In this document: piece by piece, positions 33,182 through 44,449 of the stretch | Position numbering within the stretch: the stretch's first letter is position 1 | Layout of the letters: each line of letters begins with the position of its first letter | Assembly: GCA_019279435.1 (NCBI GenBank) | Contig: JAAALK010000286.1 | Span: 30,813,712-30,877,711, forward strand | Length of the DNA: 64,000 nucleotides | From: Zizania palustris | Taxonomy: Eukaryota > Streptophyta > Magnoliopsida > Poales > Poaceae | Direction: 5' to 3' | Notes under the pieces: generated by a model | Database searches by the model: none | Told to the model about the DNA's origin: nothing | What the model saw: the letters and a program-made list of their open reading frames with translations, nothing else | Position numbers and translations under genes: made by a program

Positions 33182-33540
33182 CTTCGAACCAGAAGGATCA
33201 GAAATCTGTTCTTTTAAAGTCCTTAGACTCTTCTACGGATGCTATCAAGCCAAAGCTTGGAATCCGTAGGCTTTGGCCACCTTCGGCTCTTTTACAGATG
33301 CTTCGAACCCGGAGGATCAGAAATATGTTCTTTTAAAGTCCTTAGAGTCTTCTACGGATGCTATCAAGCTGAAGCCTGGAATCCATAGGCTTTGGCCACC
33401 TTCTGCTCTTTTTACAGATGCTTCGAACCTGGAGGATCAGAAATCTGTTCTTTTAAAGTCCTCAGACTCTTCTACGAATGCTATCAAGTCGAAGCCTAGA
33501 ATCAGTTGGCTTTGTCCACCTTCGGCTCTTTTACGGAATC
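33182..33540 (+). repeat. Tandem repeat of 120 bp in element B (three units)
   Basis: Units begin with CTTCGAAC at 33182, 33301 and 33421. Each contains GGATCAGAAATCTGTTCTTT, TCTACGGATGCTATCAAG and GGCTTTGGCCACCTTC. A partial unit precedes them. It occupies the same place as the 34-bp array of G, between the convergent 3' ends of integrase and antisense gene, but the sequences differ. Confidence 0.85.
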
Positions 33541-33721
33541 CTTGAACTGATGTTTCAAAGGCCACTTGCTGGGTTCCGATGAAAGATGCTTACCTCTGTA
33601 AGCATCTTCGTTCCTCTGATGCATCCACCAGGGGTAAGGAATATTTTAAGAGTAAGCATAATTCGAACCTCCATCTTTATTTATTTTAGAAATGTACTTT
33701 ATAATTGATTACAAGGAGCCC

Positions 33722-34960
33722 CTAAGCGTAATAACGTTTAAGGTGCTCCACATGCCATGTATGCTTTAATTCTTCCCCTTCTAAATTGGCTAATTTAAAA
33801 GATCTGGGGTGCCCTGAGCGTAGGATAATATATGGTCCTTCCCATTTGTTTCCTAGCTTCCCCAGAGCAATTACACTTCGCAGCACCAAATGACCTGGTC
33901 TAAGTTCATTCACTTTTATCTTCGGGTCATACCATGCCTTCGTTTGGTCTTGGTACTTCGTCAGATTGGTGACAGCTCAAAGCCTTATTTCTTCTGACAA
34001 ATCCAACGAAGTGTTCCTTTCATCATTATCTTCAGGCTCTGTTACACGAAGGGATCCACCTTTTAGCTCTGTGGGAGTCATGGCCTCATCTCCGAATAAT
34101 AGTCTGAATGGGGTGAATCCTGTGGACCTAGCTTGAGTGGTCAGAATGGACCATAAAATCTTAGGAAGATCTTCAGACCACAACCCCTTTGTTAGCCCAA
34201 CAATCCTTCGATTTAAACTAGATAGATTATTTCCATTTGCCCGCTCGACGGCTCCATTGGATTGGGGGTGGCGAACAGCTGCGAAGCATAACTTGATGCC
34301 CAAACCTTCGCAAAATTCCTTAAAAGGTTCGGCTTCGAATAGGGTGCCATTATCGACTGTTAACTCCCTAGGCACTCCGAACCTATAAATGATACTCTGC
34401 CAAAAGAATTTCTGTACATTTTTTGAAGTGATGGCAGTTAAGGGTTCAACTTCGACCCATTTAGAAAAGTATTCGGTTTCTACCACCGCAAACTTCAAGC
34501 TGCCTTTTTCCATTGGAAATGGTCCGATGAGATCCATTCCCCATCGCGCCATTGGACATACCGGAACAATAACTTGAAGAGGTGTCGGTGCACGATGGCT
34601 CCGCCTACCCATCCACTGGCACCCTTGGTAGGTTTGAACCAATGCTTCTGTATCTCTTACAATTTGTGGCCAATAAAGCCCGTGGCGAAGTGTTTTTCCC
34701 GCTAGAGCACGAGGGGCTAAATGGCTGTCGCACAGGCCTTCGTGAATCTCCCGAAGTATATCTTGGCCTTCAGGTTGTGAGATGCATCGGAGTAGAGGAG
34801 AACAAACTCTGGCTTTATAAAGTATTCCATTGACAAGCTCATAATTTTGGACCCGTGCTTGGAGCCTTTGGAAATCTGGACCTTCTAGCAAAGTTGTATT
34901 GTTTGCAAAATATCCAAAATTGGTGTCTGCCAATCAGTGACTGGAATGCAAAGGACTTCT
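33722..34960 (-). pseudogene. pol: Element B integrase
   Basis: Minus-strand frame 33977-34933 (318 codons) has the zinc part (REIHEGLCDSHLAPRAL, GLYWPQIVRD, CQWMGR), the core Asp in MDLIGPFPMEKGS, Asp in TVDNGTLFEA and Glu in SNGAVERANGN. The full D,D,E triad is thus present. A stop near 33975 separates the C-terminal part (33722-33913), which has PGHLVLRSVIALGKLGNKW and ends HVEHLKRYYA. CQGCQ shows both zinc-binding cysteines. It is better preserved than the integrases of A, F and G. Confidence 0.88.
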
Positions 34961-36950
34961 ATGGAGGGTAGTTGATGCACCGAAGGTTTAACAAGTTCAT
35001 CATAAAAAGCACCTTTTGGGACGTCCAATGCTCAAGTTGCAGCCTTCGCTAAGACATCTGCAAGCTGATTATCCGCTCGAGGGATGCTTTGAATAGAATC
35101 CTTTAAATAATGCCTCCGTCTTGCGGATTTCTTCTAAATATTTTGCAAGATGTTGATTCCTAGCTTGGAAGCTCTTGTCAACATGTCCTGCAATAACTTG
35201 GGAATCTATTTTTACTATAATTTTGGTTGCTACAAGTGCTCTTGCTTTTTAGAGACCTAGCGGGATTCCTTCATATTTTGCAATATTGTTAGTGGACTTA
35301 AAGTTGAGCCTTGCAGAATACATTTCTTTTTGCCCTGACGGCGATATTATTATGACTCCAGCACCGGCACCAGATGCTTGATAGGATCCATCAGAAAATA
35401 TTGTCCATAGACCCTCAGAAGTTTCTTCTTGAGCCCAAATTATGGACGGAGTCCATTAGGCCACAAAGTCAGCTATGACTTGGGATTTGATAGTTGTTCT
35501 TGCAGTGAAGGAAATACCAAAGGGGGCTTGCTCGACAGCCCACTTTCCAATCCTACCCGTGGAGTCTTTGCTCCGAAGCATATCACCATGGGGATACGAG
35601 GTAGGGACAATTAAATTATGTGCTAAGAAATAATGCCTTAACTTCCGTGAGGCCATTACCAAAGCATAAATGAATTTCTCAAGCTCGGAGTATCTTGTTT
35701 TCGCTCCGGACAAAGCTTCTGAAACGAAGTATACTGGGTTCTGCACCAGTTTTCCCTTGAGCTCTTTTTCCCTGATCAGCACTGCACTTACTGCGGAACC
35801 CGCTGCTGCAAGATAAAGAAGGAGAGTTTCTTCTAGGAGTGGCACAGTAAGTGTTGATAAATTTCCGAGATAATATTTAATATCATTGAAGCTTTTTTGG
35901 CACTCTAGCGTCCATTTTAAACTCTCGGACCCCTTTAGGGCTTTCAATATTGGGAGGCTTCGCTCTGCTGATCTGGCTAGGAATCTGCTGAGGGCTGCAA
36001 GGTGTCTTGTCAGCTTCTGGACTTGCTTCAAATTTTCTGGTGGAGCCATTCTTTGCAGTGCACTTATCTGCATTGGGCTAGCTTCGATTCCTCTGCTCGA
36101 AACTAAGTACCCTAGTAATTTTCCTACTTGCGCCCCGAATATACATTTTTCATGGTTGAGGCAAACTCCACATGCTCGGAGGCTCTCAAAAGTTTCAGCT
36201 AGGTCTAGACTATGCTGGTGCTTTACAACACTTTTTATTACAATGTCATCCATATAGGCTTCGGCATTTCGACCTATCTAGTGACCTAAAGCCTTAGCAA
36301 TAAGACGTGAAAAAGTAGCCCCAGCAATCTGCAAGCCAAAGTGCATTCGGACTTAACAAAATACTCTGGAAGGAGTTATGAAACTTGTCTTGGCTTCGTC
36401 TTCGCGCTTTAGCCAAATTTTATGATAACCGGAGTATGCGTCCGGGAAGCTTAAATGTTCGGAGCCAGCCATAGAATCCACAAGTTGATCGATACGGGGC
36501 ATAGGGTAGGGGTCTCAGGGGCATGCTTTATTTAAAGAAGTGAAATCGATGCACATGCGCCACTTGCCAGAGCCTTTCTTCTTGACAAAGACTGGGTTAG
36601 CCAACCACTCCGTGTGGGCTACTTCCCTGATGATTCCAGCTCTCAACAATTTTTCTACCTCCTCTTTGGCGAGGTCTGCTCTTTCAGTTGACAATTTATG
36701 GAGCCCCTAGCGAATTGGTCAAGCCTTAGGGTTGACGAGTAAACTATGCTCAATAATGCTCTGGTCAACTCTAGGGATATCTTCGTTGGAACAAGCGAAG
36801 ATATCTAAATTCTCTCAAACTACTTCTTCCAGCGAAGTAGATATTTCCGAAGGTAGCCCCTTGCCAAATTGAATTGGATATTCATTGCCTTCTTTGAGAA
36901 TCATCTTTGTGATTACATCGTCTTCTTGGCTTGGCTTGAGGGAAGGGCTC
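34961..36950 (-). pseudogene. pol: Element B reverse transcriptase and RNase H domains
   Basis: RT fingers near 36500-36720 (SGKWRMCIDFTSLNKACP), then SGYHKIWLKRED and catalytic YMDD at about 36245-36256. The stretch from 36253 down to 35456 is one open frame (265 codons) with LVSSRGIEASPMQISAL, AVSAVLIREKELKGKLVQ and the RNase H block TRYSELEKFIYALVMASRKL. The second, archaeal-type RNase H follows to 34961 with frame breaks (WTIFSDGSYQASG, DSQVIAGHVDKSFQ). Stops occur near 36709, 36520, 36352 and 36280, several in codons that are CAG or CGA in F. Confidence 0.85.
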
Positions 36951-37560
36951 TTCAAAGGGTCTGAGGACCCCGAAGCTTCCTACGAGTATTCCAGCACACT
37001 ATTCACTTGCTGAGGATCAAGAGGTGGGATGTGGCCATATTCTGCTCTCCGAGCTGCGGCTTGGTCTCCTGAAAAAATAAGAACTCCACCTTATGTGGAC
37101 ATCTTGAGACATAGATAATTGTGATGTGCCACAGCTCTGAATTGGTTCAGCATTCCCCTCCCGAAAATTGCGTTGTAGGCGTATGGGGCATCAACGACAT
37201 CGAAGATTACTTCATCAACTCTAGCCAGGGGCCCCTCTCCAAAGTCAACCTCGAGGCCTATCTGGTCGAGGGCATCGAGAGGAGGACCTGTGAAGCCTTG
37301 GAGTGGGCGGGCTGCTAGAAGCAAGTGCCTTCGGGGAATACACATTTGATCGAAGGCCTGGATGAAGAGTATATCAGCGGAACTTCCATCATCCACTAAT
37401 ATCTTTCGGACTTCAACTCTTGCTATATCAGCTAAAATGACAAGGGGGTCAGTACGGGGGAATTTCACCCCTACAGCATCATGGGCATAAAATGAAATAG
37501 GTATATGGGACCACTTGGGCATTTTTGCAGCCGAGTTCGAAGTCCCTATATGCCCTACTT
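36951..37560 (-). pseudogene. pol: Element B protease
   Basis: Frame 37091-37522 with VRKILVDDGSSADILFIQAF. The usual DGGSSAD active-site block reads DDGSSAD, so the Gly after the catalytic Asp is changed. It continues with GFTGPPLDALDQIGLEVDF, DAPYAYNAIFGRGMLNQF and HHNYLCLKM, then stops near 37090. Related to G (18764-19522) and to the middle of the F frame. Confidence 0.8.
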
Positions 37561-39108
37561 CGCGAACATAATCCCTTCACTGACGCTTCGACATATTACC
37601 AAGGATCCCCCTCTGGAGATAGGTAGGACCACTCGTTTGCCGTGATCTTGAGGGTCCTCATACTTTGGTGGTGGCATAATGTTGGCCACCGGAAGCTGCA
37701 TTGATGCTTCAGGATTGTCGGCCCGCCCCACAGCTTGTACAGGCTCCGATCATGTTGTTGGAGGAGCTCGATCTGTAGTACCTCGCCCTGAATTCTCCCT
37801 AAGTACTCGCCTCGAAGGGCCAGTATAGACTTATAGTCTTTTGTGGTATGGCTTCTGTTTTCACCATGTATGCAACAAAAGAGAGCCTGGCGTTGGCCAA
37901 CCGGTTTTTCTTGTGGCTTCGAGGTACTATCTTATTATCTTGAGCCTGTTGATAGTTGAAAGGCATCTTCGGAGCGGAGGGGGCAATATTCAATACCTTG
38001 GAGTAGAAGTGTTTCTTTCCCCTTCTGTGATCATTAGGGCGATTATCGAAGGGGGCTTGTGGAGGAATCGGAACTTCTGGGTCCAGCTTCACTTCTCGAA
38101 GGGGGCTGGCGCAGACACCATAGTTCTTCAGAGGCATCCTTCTTCTGCCTTGGCATACTATTCGAAGTATGCCAAGTGCTACGGAAGACACTAGCTTCCG
38201 GTGAAGTTTGCTGAGGAGGTCTGGATTTAAAACTCCTTCGTGTGCCGCATCCACCACTGAAGATGTAGACAACCCTTTTATCTGAAACTTGGTGTGGGCA
38301 AAGCGTGTGAAGTATTCCCGAAGGGTTTCTCCTGCTTGCTGCTTCACCTAGAAAAGGCTTCCAGTATACATCGGGGCTATGAATGTCCCCTAGAAATTAC
38401 TCACGAATTTCCTTTTCAATTGCTCCCATGACTTGATTAATCCTGGCTTTAGAGACCAGAACCAACGGAGGGCCACACCTTCCAACACTAGGGGGAAACA
38501 TTTTGCCATTGTATTCCAGACCCTCCGTTGGCTTCTATTGCAAGGGCATAAGAACGGGAATGTATTCTGGACCCCTCCGTTGGCTTCTATTGCAATGGCA
38601 TAAGAACGGGAAAATTCTCCGGGGTTAGACCCTCCAGAGTACTTGTGTAGCTTCGAGGCTCTGAACCTAAGATCGAAGCGCACCTTCTGCAAGTCCTGAT
38701 ACAGCGGGGATTCATTGTCGAAGGAAGCATTCTCAGCATCTTCTTGGACTTGAGGAGCTTCGGGATAATCATCAGGGTCGCCATCTTGATGCTCTTCCAA
38801 AGCAGGAGGGATGGCTTGAGGGCAAAGCCTGTCCACAGCCTCCTACCTCCATCTTGCTACTTCCTCCTGAAGCTGCGCTACCTGAGCAGCCGCATCTTCA
38901 GGAAGGTCTTCGCTTCCTCCGGAAGGGTCCTCCGGGTCTTGGGAAGCGACATAATCAATTCGAAGTATAAACGGAGCTACCCGAGGGACTCTGGGTGATC
39001 GAGGTCTGATGACCACTTTGGGAGTTTGGGGAATGACTGAAGGTCCTGTACTGTAGGTCCAAGGGACCTTCAGGGAGGATCGGTGGCTAGACTCTGCTTG
39101 GGAGGCAT
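37561..39108 (-). pseudogene. gag: Element B Gag
   Basis: ATG at 39108 (MPPKQSLATDPP). Capsid-like Retrotrans_gag block in 38390-38836 (VRFDLRFRASKLHKYSGGSN, AKCFPLVLEGVALRWFWSL) and 37799-38347 (GETLREYFTRFAHTKFQIKG, AAHEGVLNPDLLSKLHRK). A CCHC-like knuckle region lies near 37850-37900. A tandem duplication of about 52 bp at 38517-38620 adds an in-frame repeat within the capsid block that F and G lack. Frame breaks lie near 38345-38390 and 38840-39060. Confidence 0.8.
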
Positions 39109-39293
39109 GACTTACGAAGCTAAGCCCTGAAGACCAAAGGCTTCAAATGATTAAGGAAGGCGAGGAAAGGCCTCGAACTGTACTTTGAAGCCCCTTGCCA
39201 AAGGGTGCGTGGAATCTTAAGACTCTGAAACTCCATCTGCAAGCGCTCTTTGAAATACAGGTAGTGGCAGAGAACTAGCTTTTAGAACTAGGT

Positions 39294-39312
39294 TCCCCAC
39301 GGACGGTGCTAA
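39294..39312 (-). other. Element B primer binding site
   Basis: TTAGCACCGTCCGTGGGGA on the minus strand directly after the LTR. It is a mutated form of the TGGCGCCGTCCGTGGGGA of G and F. Confidence 0.65.
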
Positions 39313-39313
39313 C

Positions 39314-39809
39314 TGTTGGCACAACGAATTACGCTAACAGGTTCTCTAAAGTTAAGAACTAACAAACAGAGTGTTTGTGAAAGCGGACTATCTCAAGACT
39401 CCGTTTTGGATAATAGCTCGAAGTAGTTCAAAGTTGTGTATTGAATATCTGAATATTTGATGCCTATTACAGGATGAGAAGGGGGTATTTAAAAGTAAAA
39501 ACTCTAAGGAAAAGACATTTTTACCCATCAATTACAACCGACATAGTGGAAACTATTTTGGTACCCCGAATAGGGCTAATATGGCAAAGTATGCTCAAAG
39601 GTGGTAGACATAGTAGACATCCCATCCTTCTGGCTGTTTTCCACTGCGGAGGGGAAGCCTTCGGATGGTATCTTCGGACCGGAGTCTGGATGGACCCTCC
39701 GACTTTAACCCCTCTAGTTCGAAGACAAGCCTAGGACTTGAAGATTATGATTTGTCTTTGCCTTGTAATCTTGAAGATCCTAGGGATGAAGTATTCCCCC
39801 CCCCCAACA
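39314..39809 (-). repeat. Element B 5' LTR
   Basis: 496 bp with intact ends TGTTGG...CCAACA on the plus strand. It is followed by ACTAC (39810-39814), the right copy of the target duplication. It is closely similar to 14501-14997. Confidence 0.92.
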
Positions 39810-40419
39810 ACTACTAATTTAGAAATAGCCGTGCTACACTAGCCGGCCTTACAGACATGGGTATGAAACGTCCCCCGGATACGCTAACGAAGTCGTAATC
39901 CAAAAGATCCCTACCTGATAGACACTCTACTTTGTTGTGGATGGCGTCGATGGACACATCGGCCAATGCTACCTGGCTCGAAATGTCTGCTGGTACAACT
40001 TCTACGTCATCGTCGTTCCACTGTATCAGGCATTGGTGCAAAGTAGAAGGAATATAGCAATTTGCGTGAATCCAGTCATGCCCGAGCAGCATGGTGTAGT
40101 TACCTTGCACGTCAATCACGAAGAATGTTGTTGGCAACATCTTGTTACCTACTGTTAACTCCATGGAGAGTATGCCTTTTGCCTCGGAACTATTGTCGTT
40201 GAAGCCGTTGAGCATTAGGTTGGTTTTCTTTAAGTCTTCCTCACCCCTTCCAAGCTTCTTCAATAGAGAGTAAGGCATTACGATAATAGTGGCACCACCG
40301 TCGACAAGCATTCTAGAGATCGGCTTCCCATCAATGTGACCCCTAATGTAGAGAGACTTTAGGTGGCGATCCGTATCCTCGGGTTTCTCAAAAATAGCAT
40401 TGCGTGGGCCGAGCTTCAA
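39810..40419 (-). pseudogene. pol: Element A protease
   Basis: Minus-strand frame 39814-40419 (201 codons) with SRMLVDGGATIIVMPYSLLK (active-site DGGA), LNGFNDNSSEAKGILSMEL and TMLLGHDWIHA. This is the retroviral-type aspartic protease that frees Gag and Pol products. It is nearly complete. It is cut off downstream by the B insertion, after which A continues at 14495. Confidence 0.82.
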
Positions 40420-41976
40420 CTAAGCGACCTCGACCTCATCTTGTGGTAGGGAAAACTCGACGGGCAATATGACGACGTTGATTTCTATTGCCTGAGGTGC
40501 GGGTCCTTCGGAGACAAGCGTGTAATCGTTGTCGACCATGTCATCATCGTCGTCGCTCGGAACGGGAGCAAGGTTGGTCATCTCAGCCGGCTTGATCTTC
40601 CATACCTATCTCGCAGCTGGCCGAGGGTAGATCTCCTCAAAGATGGTGTCTTGTTCATACTCGGCCTTTTTCTCGCGCATCTCATGTGCCCGTAGGCGTT
40701 GTAGACGCTTTTTCTGTTATTTGGACATGCCTGGAGGTGCCCAAGATAGTTGTGGATTGGTACCAGGTGCCACCACCTCGTTTCTGTGATTTTTGGCTAA
40801 AGGGGTACCACCCAGGTCAGCCTCGCGTGTTTTATAATTGGTGGGCACTTCGCTGCGGACCGTGTCGGTCAGACCGGCCTCATTTGGCTGATCGGACCAG
40901 GCTTCGGCACTGGCCTCGGCTGGACTAGGGGACATACCTCCGTCGGGCTTCGGCGAGGGGGCCTTCGGGATTGGGACTTCCTGAGACCCTACTTTAACTG
41001 TGATGGCTTCGAACTCCCTCTCCTTCGCCTCTTCGCGTCCATCTCCCTTGGCTCCATCCTCTAGGACTCGATTTAGAGGTACTACGGATAGCCTGTGGAT
41101 GATGTCTCCCTTCGCCGCATCTGTTTGTCCCTACCAGTTATAATACTCCAAAGGAAAATAGGGAGGCAATGTTATACTGCGAAGGGTACTCGGGGGGCAA
41201 GGTGTACAGATCCCACGGGGTCCCTGCCTAATTGTACGGTGGAGGCATTGGTGGCTCCAGTGGCTTCGCCAACTATGGGCCGAAACCATTGCCCAGAGGG
41301 GGGTTCGGCCATGTTGAACATATTTCGGACCATATTAGCGAAGGGTTCTGCCTAGCTAGAGGTATGTTTCGCCACTGTGGGCTGAAGCCTCCCACCAGGG
41401 GGTTCGCCTAGAGTGAAGCTGAGTTTGGCCTTTGGGGTCCGAGCTCATTGTGCGAAGGGTTCGGCCATTGAGGTCCGAACTCACTGTGTGGAGGGTTTGG
41501 CCACTGGGGTCCAAAGCCACTATGCAGAGGGTTCGACCACTCTGGTCCAAATCCACTATGCGGAGGGTTCAGCCACTATGGTCTGAAGCCACCGTGCGGA
41601 GGGTTCGGCCACTGTGGTTTGAAGCCATCCTCCGTCTACTTTGGCCCCTTCGATTGGCTTAGCCTTTCTGGGTGGGGGCCTATTTCCTTGGCCTTTTCTG
41701 GTGTTTGTTCAATAGCATCTGATATGTCACCTTCAGCTTCTTGTGAGCCCTAGCCAAAGGAGACGTGTTGATATTCTTTTTCCACATTCCTACTTCAGGG
41801 TTCCTAGGTACGAGTGTGTGTGTGCGTGATTCTCCAATAATGACTTCTTTCCCCTTAGTTGACTCGGCCTGCTCTGGCCGAATCAGTACTCTCTTCTCGT
41901 TGAGGTCGATGGTGTTCACGGGAAAGGGATCCTTGTCCAGCTTCATCTTTGTACTGGGGTCTATTTTCAATCGTCC
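40420..41976 (-). pseudogene. Element A Gag-protease linker region, degenerate
   Basis: Minus-strand sequence between the protease and the zinc-finger part of Gag. A 72-codon acidic frame at 40717-40935 and a 96-codon frame at 41680-41970 (TKMKLDKDPFPVNTIDLNEK, GKEVIIGESRTHTLVPRNPE) can be read. The latter resembles the conserved region after the Gag zinc finger in Tat/Ogre elements. Inside lies the 36-bp repeat array 41425-41640. Many stops are present. Confidence 0.55.
41425..41640 (-). repeat. 36-bp tandem repeat encoding a 12-residue Pro/Trp motif in element A
   Basis: GGAGGGTTCGGCCAC-type boxes recur exactly 36 bp apart (41454, 41490, 41526, 41562, 41598). Read on the minus strand each unit gives a version of FGPQWPNPPHSG, so the array keeps the reading frame over about six units. 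Degenerate units continue to about 41280. Confidence 0.75.
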
Positions 41977-42665
41977 TTATTCTATAGCCAATTGAACCTG
42001 CCGACGAAAAATATTGCAGTCGTTAGTATAATGGAAATGTGAATCATGCCACTTACAGTAGGGGCGTTTCTTTAGCTCATCGGCGGATGGAATGACTTGG
42101 CCCTTAGGAAACCTGAGAAGTTGGATCTTTAAGAGGAAATCAAATAATTTATCACACTTATCAAACGAGTATTTGACTTCGCTAGGCCGACTCTTAGTGG
42201 GAGACAGCCATAGTTCAGAACAAGTGACGGGTTTACTCTTAGCGTTCCAGGGCCATTCGGCCGCATACATGTCAGTCGAATCTTCTTCTTCTTCCGACTC
42301 CTCCTCGTCGGAATGTTCCATGATGTGGACTTTAGCCCTAGGCTTGTTGAATGTTTTAATAAACCTTTTATCTTTGGCTCGACCTTCTTGGACTAGAGCC
42401 TGCTGTAAGACTTGGCTAACTTCCAAAAAGTTTTGGGTGTCTAGCCTCTCTTTAATCTCAAAGCGCAACCCGTTGAAAGCTAGATCTGCCAAATCTCTCT
42501 CTGAAATATTGAGACTAATACATCGGTTTCTAATATCTCTGAAGCGCTTGACGTACTCGGAGACACTCTCGCTAGATTTCTGTTTGACCGATGTCAAGTG
42601 TGAAAGCCTAAGTTCTATTTCGCCCGTATAGAAATAGTCATGAAACTTTTGTTCCAATTCAGCCC
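41977..42665 (-). pseudogene. gag: Element A Gag, capsid-like and zinc-finger part
   Basis: Frame 41977-42657 (226 codons) begins EQKFHDYFYTGEIELRLSHL and continues with SVSEYVKRFRDIRNRC, ERDLADLAFNGLRFEIKERL and LEVSQVLQQALVQEGRAKD. It is the Retrotrans_gag domain. A C-terminal zinc-binding motif YCKWHDSHFHYTNDC (C-x2-H-x4-H-x4-C) follows. The upstream part of Gag is displaced by a LINE insertion at 42681. Confidence 0.82.
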
Positions 42666-42680
42666 ATGTTTAGACAGAGT

Positions 42681-44434
42681 CTTACCTGGGTCTACCTATC
42701 AGTCACTCGAAACCTTCTAGGAATGATCTGGGTAGTTTGGTCAGTAAGGTGGAGAAGCGGCTGTCGACTTGGAAATGTGGCTATCTTTCCTATGGGGGCA
42801 GGATGGTTTTAATCAATTCCTGCTTGAGCAGTATTCCTTTGTACACGATGGGTGTTTTCAAACTTCCTGAGTCTATCCATAAGCAATTCGACAAAATTCG
42901 AAGTAGATTCTTTTGGGAGGGTTTAGGTCAGAGGAAAAAATATCACATGGTGGATTGGAAGACCCTCTGTATGCCAAAAAAATTCGGGGGGCTTGGCTTT
43001 CTAGACACGAGAGTGATGAATACTTCTCTTCTTGGTAAATGGTTGTTCCGGTTACTCAGAGGGGATGAGGGTCCCTGTTTTGACCTACTGAGAGCTAAAT
43101 ACAATATTGAGGGTTGTCTCTTCTCTCATAAACATCCTAGATGCTCATTTTTTGGAGTGGGTTGATGAATCTTAGACCTTTATATCAAAAACATTGTGTT
43201 TTCGCTGTTGGGAGTGGAAAAAACACCCTATTCTGGGAAGATTCGTGGCTTTCGGATACCCCTCTCAAAGTTCGTTTTTTCAACTCTACAACATCTGCTT
43301 GCATCCTCGTGTCTTGGTGGCCGAGGTGCATAACAATAACTGGGTGATTCGGTTTAGGCGGTCATTTTCGCCGGATGAGTTGGTGTTGTGGCTTGAATTG
43401 AGAGCGCTGTGTGATAATGTGAATCTCACCAATGAGCCAGATCGTGCTGATTGGCTTCTGGCTAAACGGGGTTTTACAACTAAATCGTTGTATGAGTGGG
43501 TGTCTTTCAGGGGGATTCCGAGTTTGGAAATTAAATATGTGTGGGAGTGTGCTGCTCCCCTCAAAGTGAGATGTTTCTTGTGGCTTACGCTGAAGGGTCG
43601 TATTCAGGTGGGAGAGCAGTTGAGCAAAAAGAATTGGTCGGGGGATCCAAGATGCAAATTCTGGAAGCAGTTAGAATCTGTCGACCATCTTATGTTCTAG
43701 TGTGCTCTGTCTAAATTCACCTGGTGTGTAGTCAAACAGTCGTTGGGTTGGATTATTTGCCCAAATTCTACAGGAGATATTATCGATTGTCTCGGCTGTA
43801 ATATTTCAGTGAACATGAAGCTTCTTTTTCTTAGTGTCCTTGCTGCTGGTTGCTGGTCCATTTGGATTACGCGGAATAATTACGTGTTTAATAACATGGT
43901 TCCTTCTAGTGTGCTAACTTTGCCATACTGTTTGACTTCCTTTATTTCGCAGTGGACGAAGGTGGCCTCGACTCGCTTGAAAGGGGATCTAAGGGATATA
44001 GCCGAATTGCTCCTTGTTCAAATGCGCACTCTGGCAAAGGATGTGGGGGGAGAAATGCTCCTAACTGATGTTGTAATTGTTGGGTTTAATTACTGATCAG
44101 TGGTTTCATGCGAGCTCATCTATGCTTGCTGTTTTGTTGGCTGGGTGTCTGTTACTTTGGACTGGCTTATGGGTGCCTGTGTGCTGGCTTTGGTTGTTAT
44201 AAGACTTTGTTAGGGCGTCGGACTGTTTGGCATGCAGGCTGTCCTGGTTGCTTTTTTTGTCCCCCTAAGCACCAGGAGGTATTGCCATAGCGGTCGTTTT
44301 AGTGCTTCGTTTTGTTGGGTTCCACTTTTGGTGTGTCCTGAATTGTAAGCTGGTGTCCCCAGTAACTCTGTTTCCTGGTTCGTTTTCGCTTTCAATATAA
44401 AGCGGGGCGTGATGTTTGCGCCTGTTCGTCAAAA
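42681..44434 (+). mobile_element. 5'-truncated L1-type LINE inserted in Gag of element A
   Basis: Flanked by a perfect 15-bp duplication ATGTTTAGACAGAGT (42666-42680 and 44435-44449). The plus strand starts inside an ORF2 reverse transcriptase C-terminal region (LPISHSKPSRNDLGSLVSKV in one frame). It continues with STWKCGYLSYGGRMVLINS, LPESIHKQFDKIRSRFFWEG and the RT zinc-binding block (LEIKYVWECAAPLKVRCFLW). It ends in TTCGTCAAAA with a very short A tail. The 5' truncation plus long duplication is the usual product of target-primed reverse transcription. Confidence 0.92.
42737..44096 (+). pseudogene. LINE ORF2 C-terminal fragment
   Basis: Frames at 42737-43165, 43194-43700 and 43743-44096 are successive parts of one ORF2 product interrupted by frame slips near 43165-43190 and a TAG at 43698. 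Visible blocks are the end of the RT thumb (GGLGFLDTRVMNTSLLGKW), the zf-RVT region (FTTKSLYEWVSF, CFLWLTLKGRIQVGEQL, CKFWKQLESVDHLMF) and a C-terminal stretch (WSIWITRNNYVFNN). The endonuclease and the RT catalytic FADD are absent because of 5' truncation. Confidence 0.85.
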
Positions 44435-44449
44435 ATGTTTAGACAGAGT

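Larger units (their letters stand above)
14501..39809 (-). mobile_element. Element B: Tat-lineage Ty3/gypsy element with antisense gene, split by element G
   Basis: LTRs at 14501-14997 and 39314-39809 (497 and 496 bp, roughly 94 percent alike by eye) are flanked by the perfect duplication ACTAC. On the minus strand the order is 5' LTR, PBS, gag, protease, RT, RNase H, integrase, a 120-bp tandem repeat and the 3' LTR. Between integrase and 3' LTR a gene runs on the plus strand (15475-32825). Its first intron contains element G (16405-30016). Without G the element would be about 11.7 kb. It is inserted between protease and RT of element A. Confidence 0.9.

Noticed and set aside
42681..44434. 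Host gene with an RNase H/zinc-binding domain
   Set aside because: The sequence is an L1-type ORF2 tail, 5' truncated and flanked by a 15-bp target duplication.
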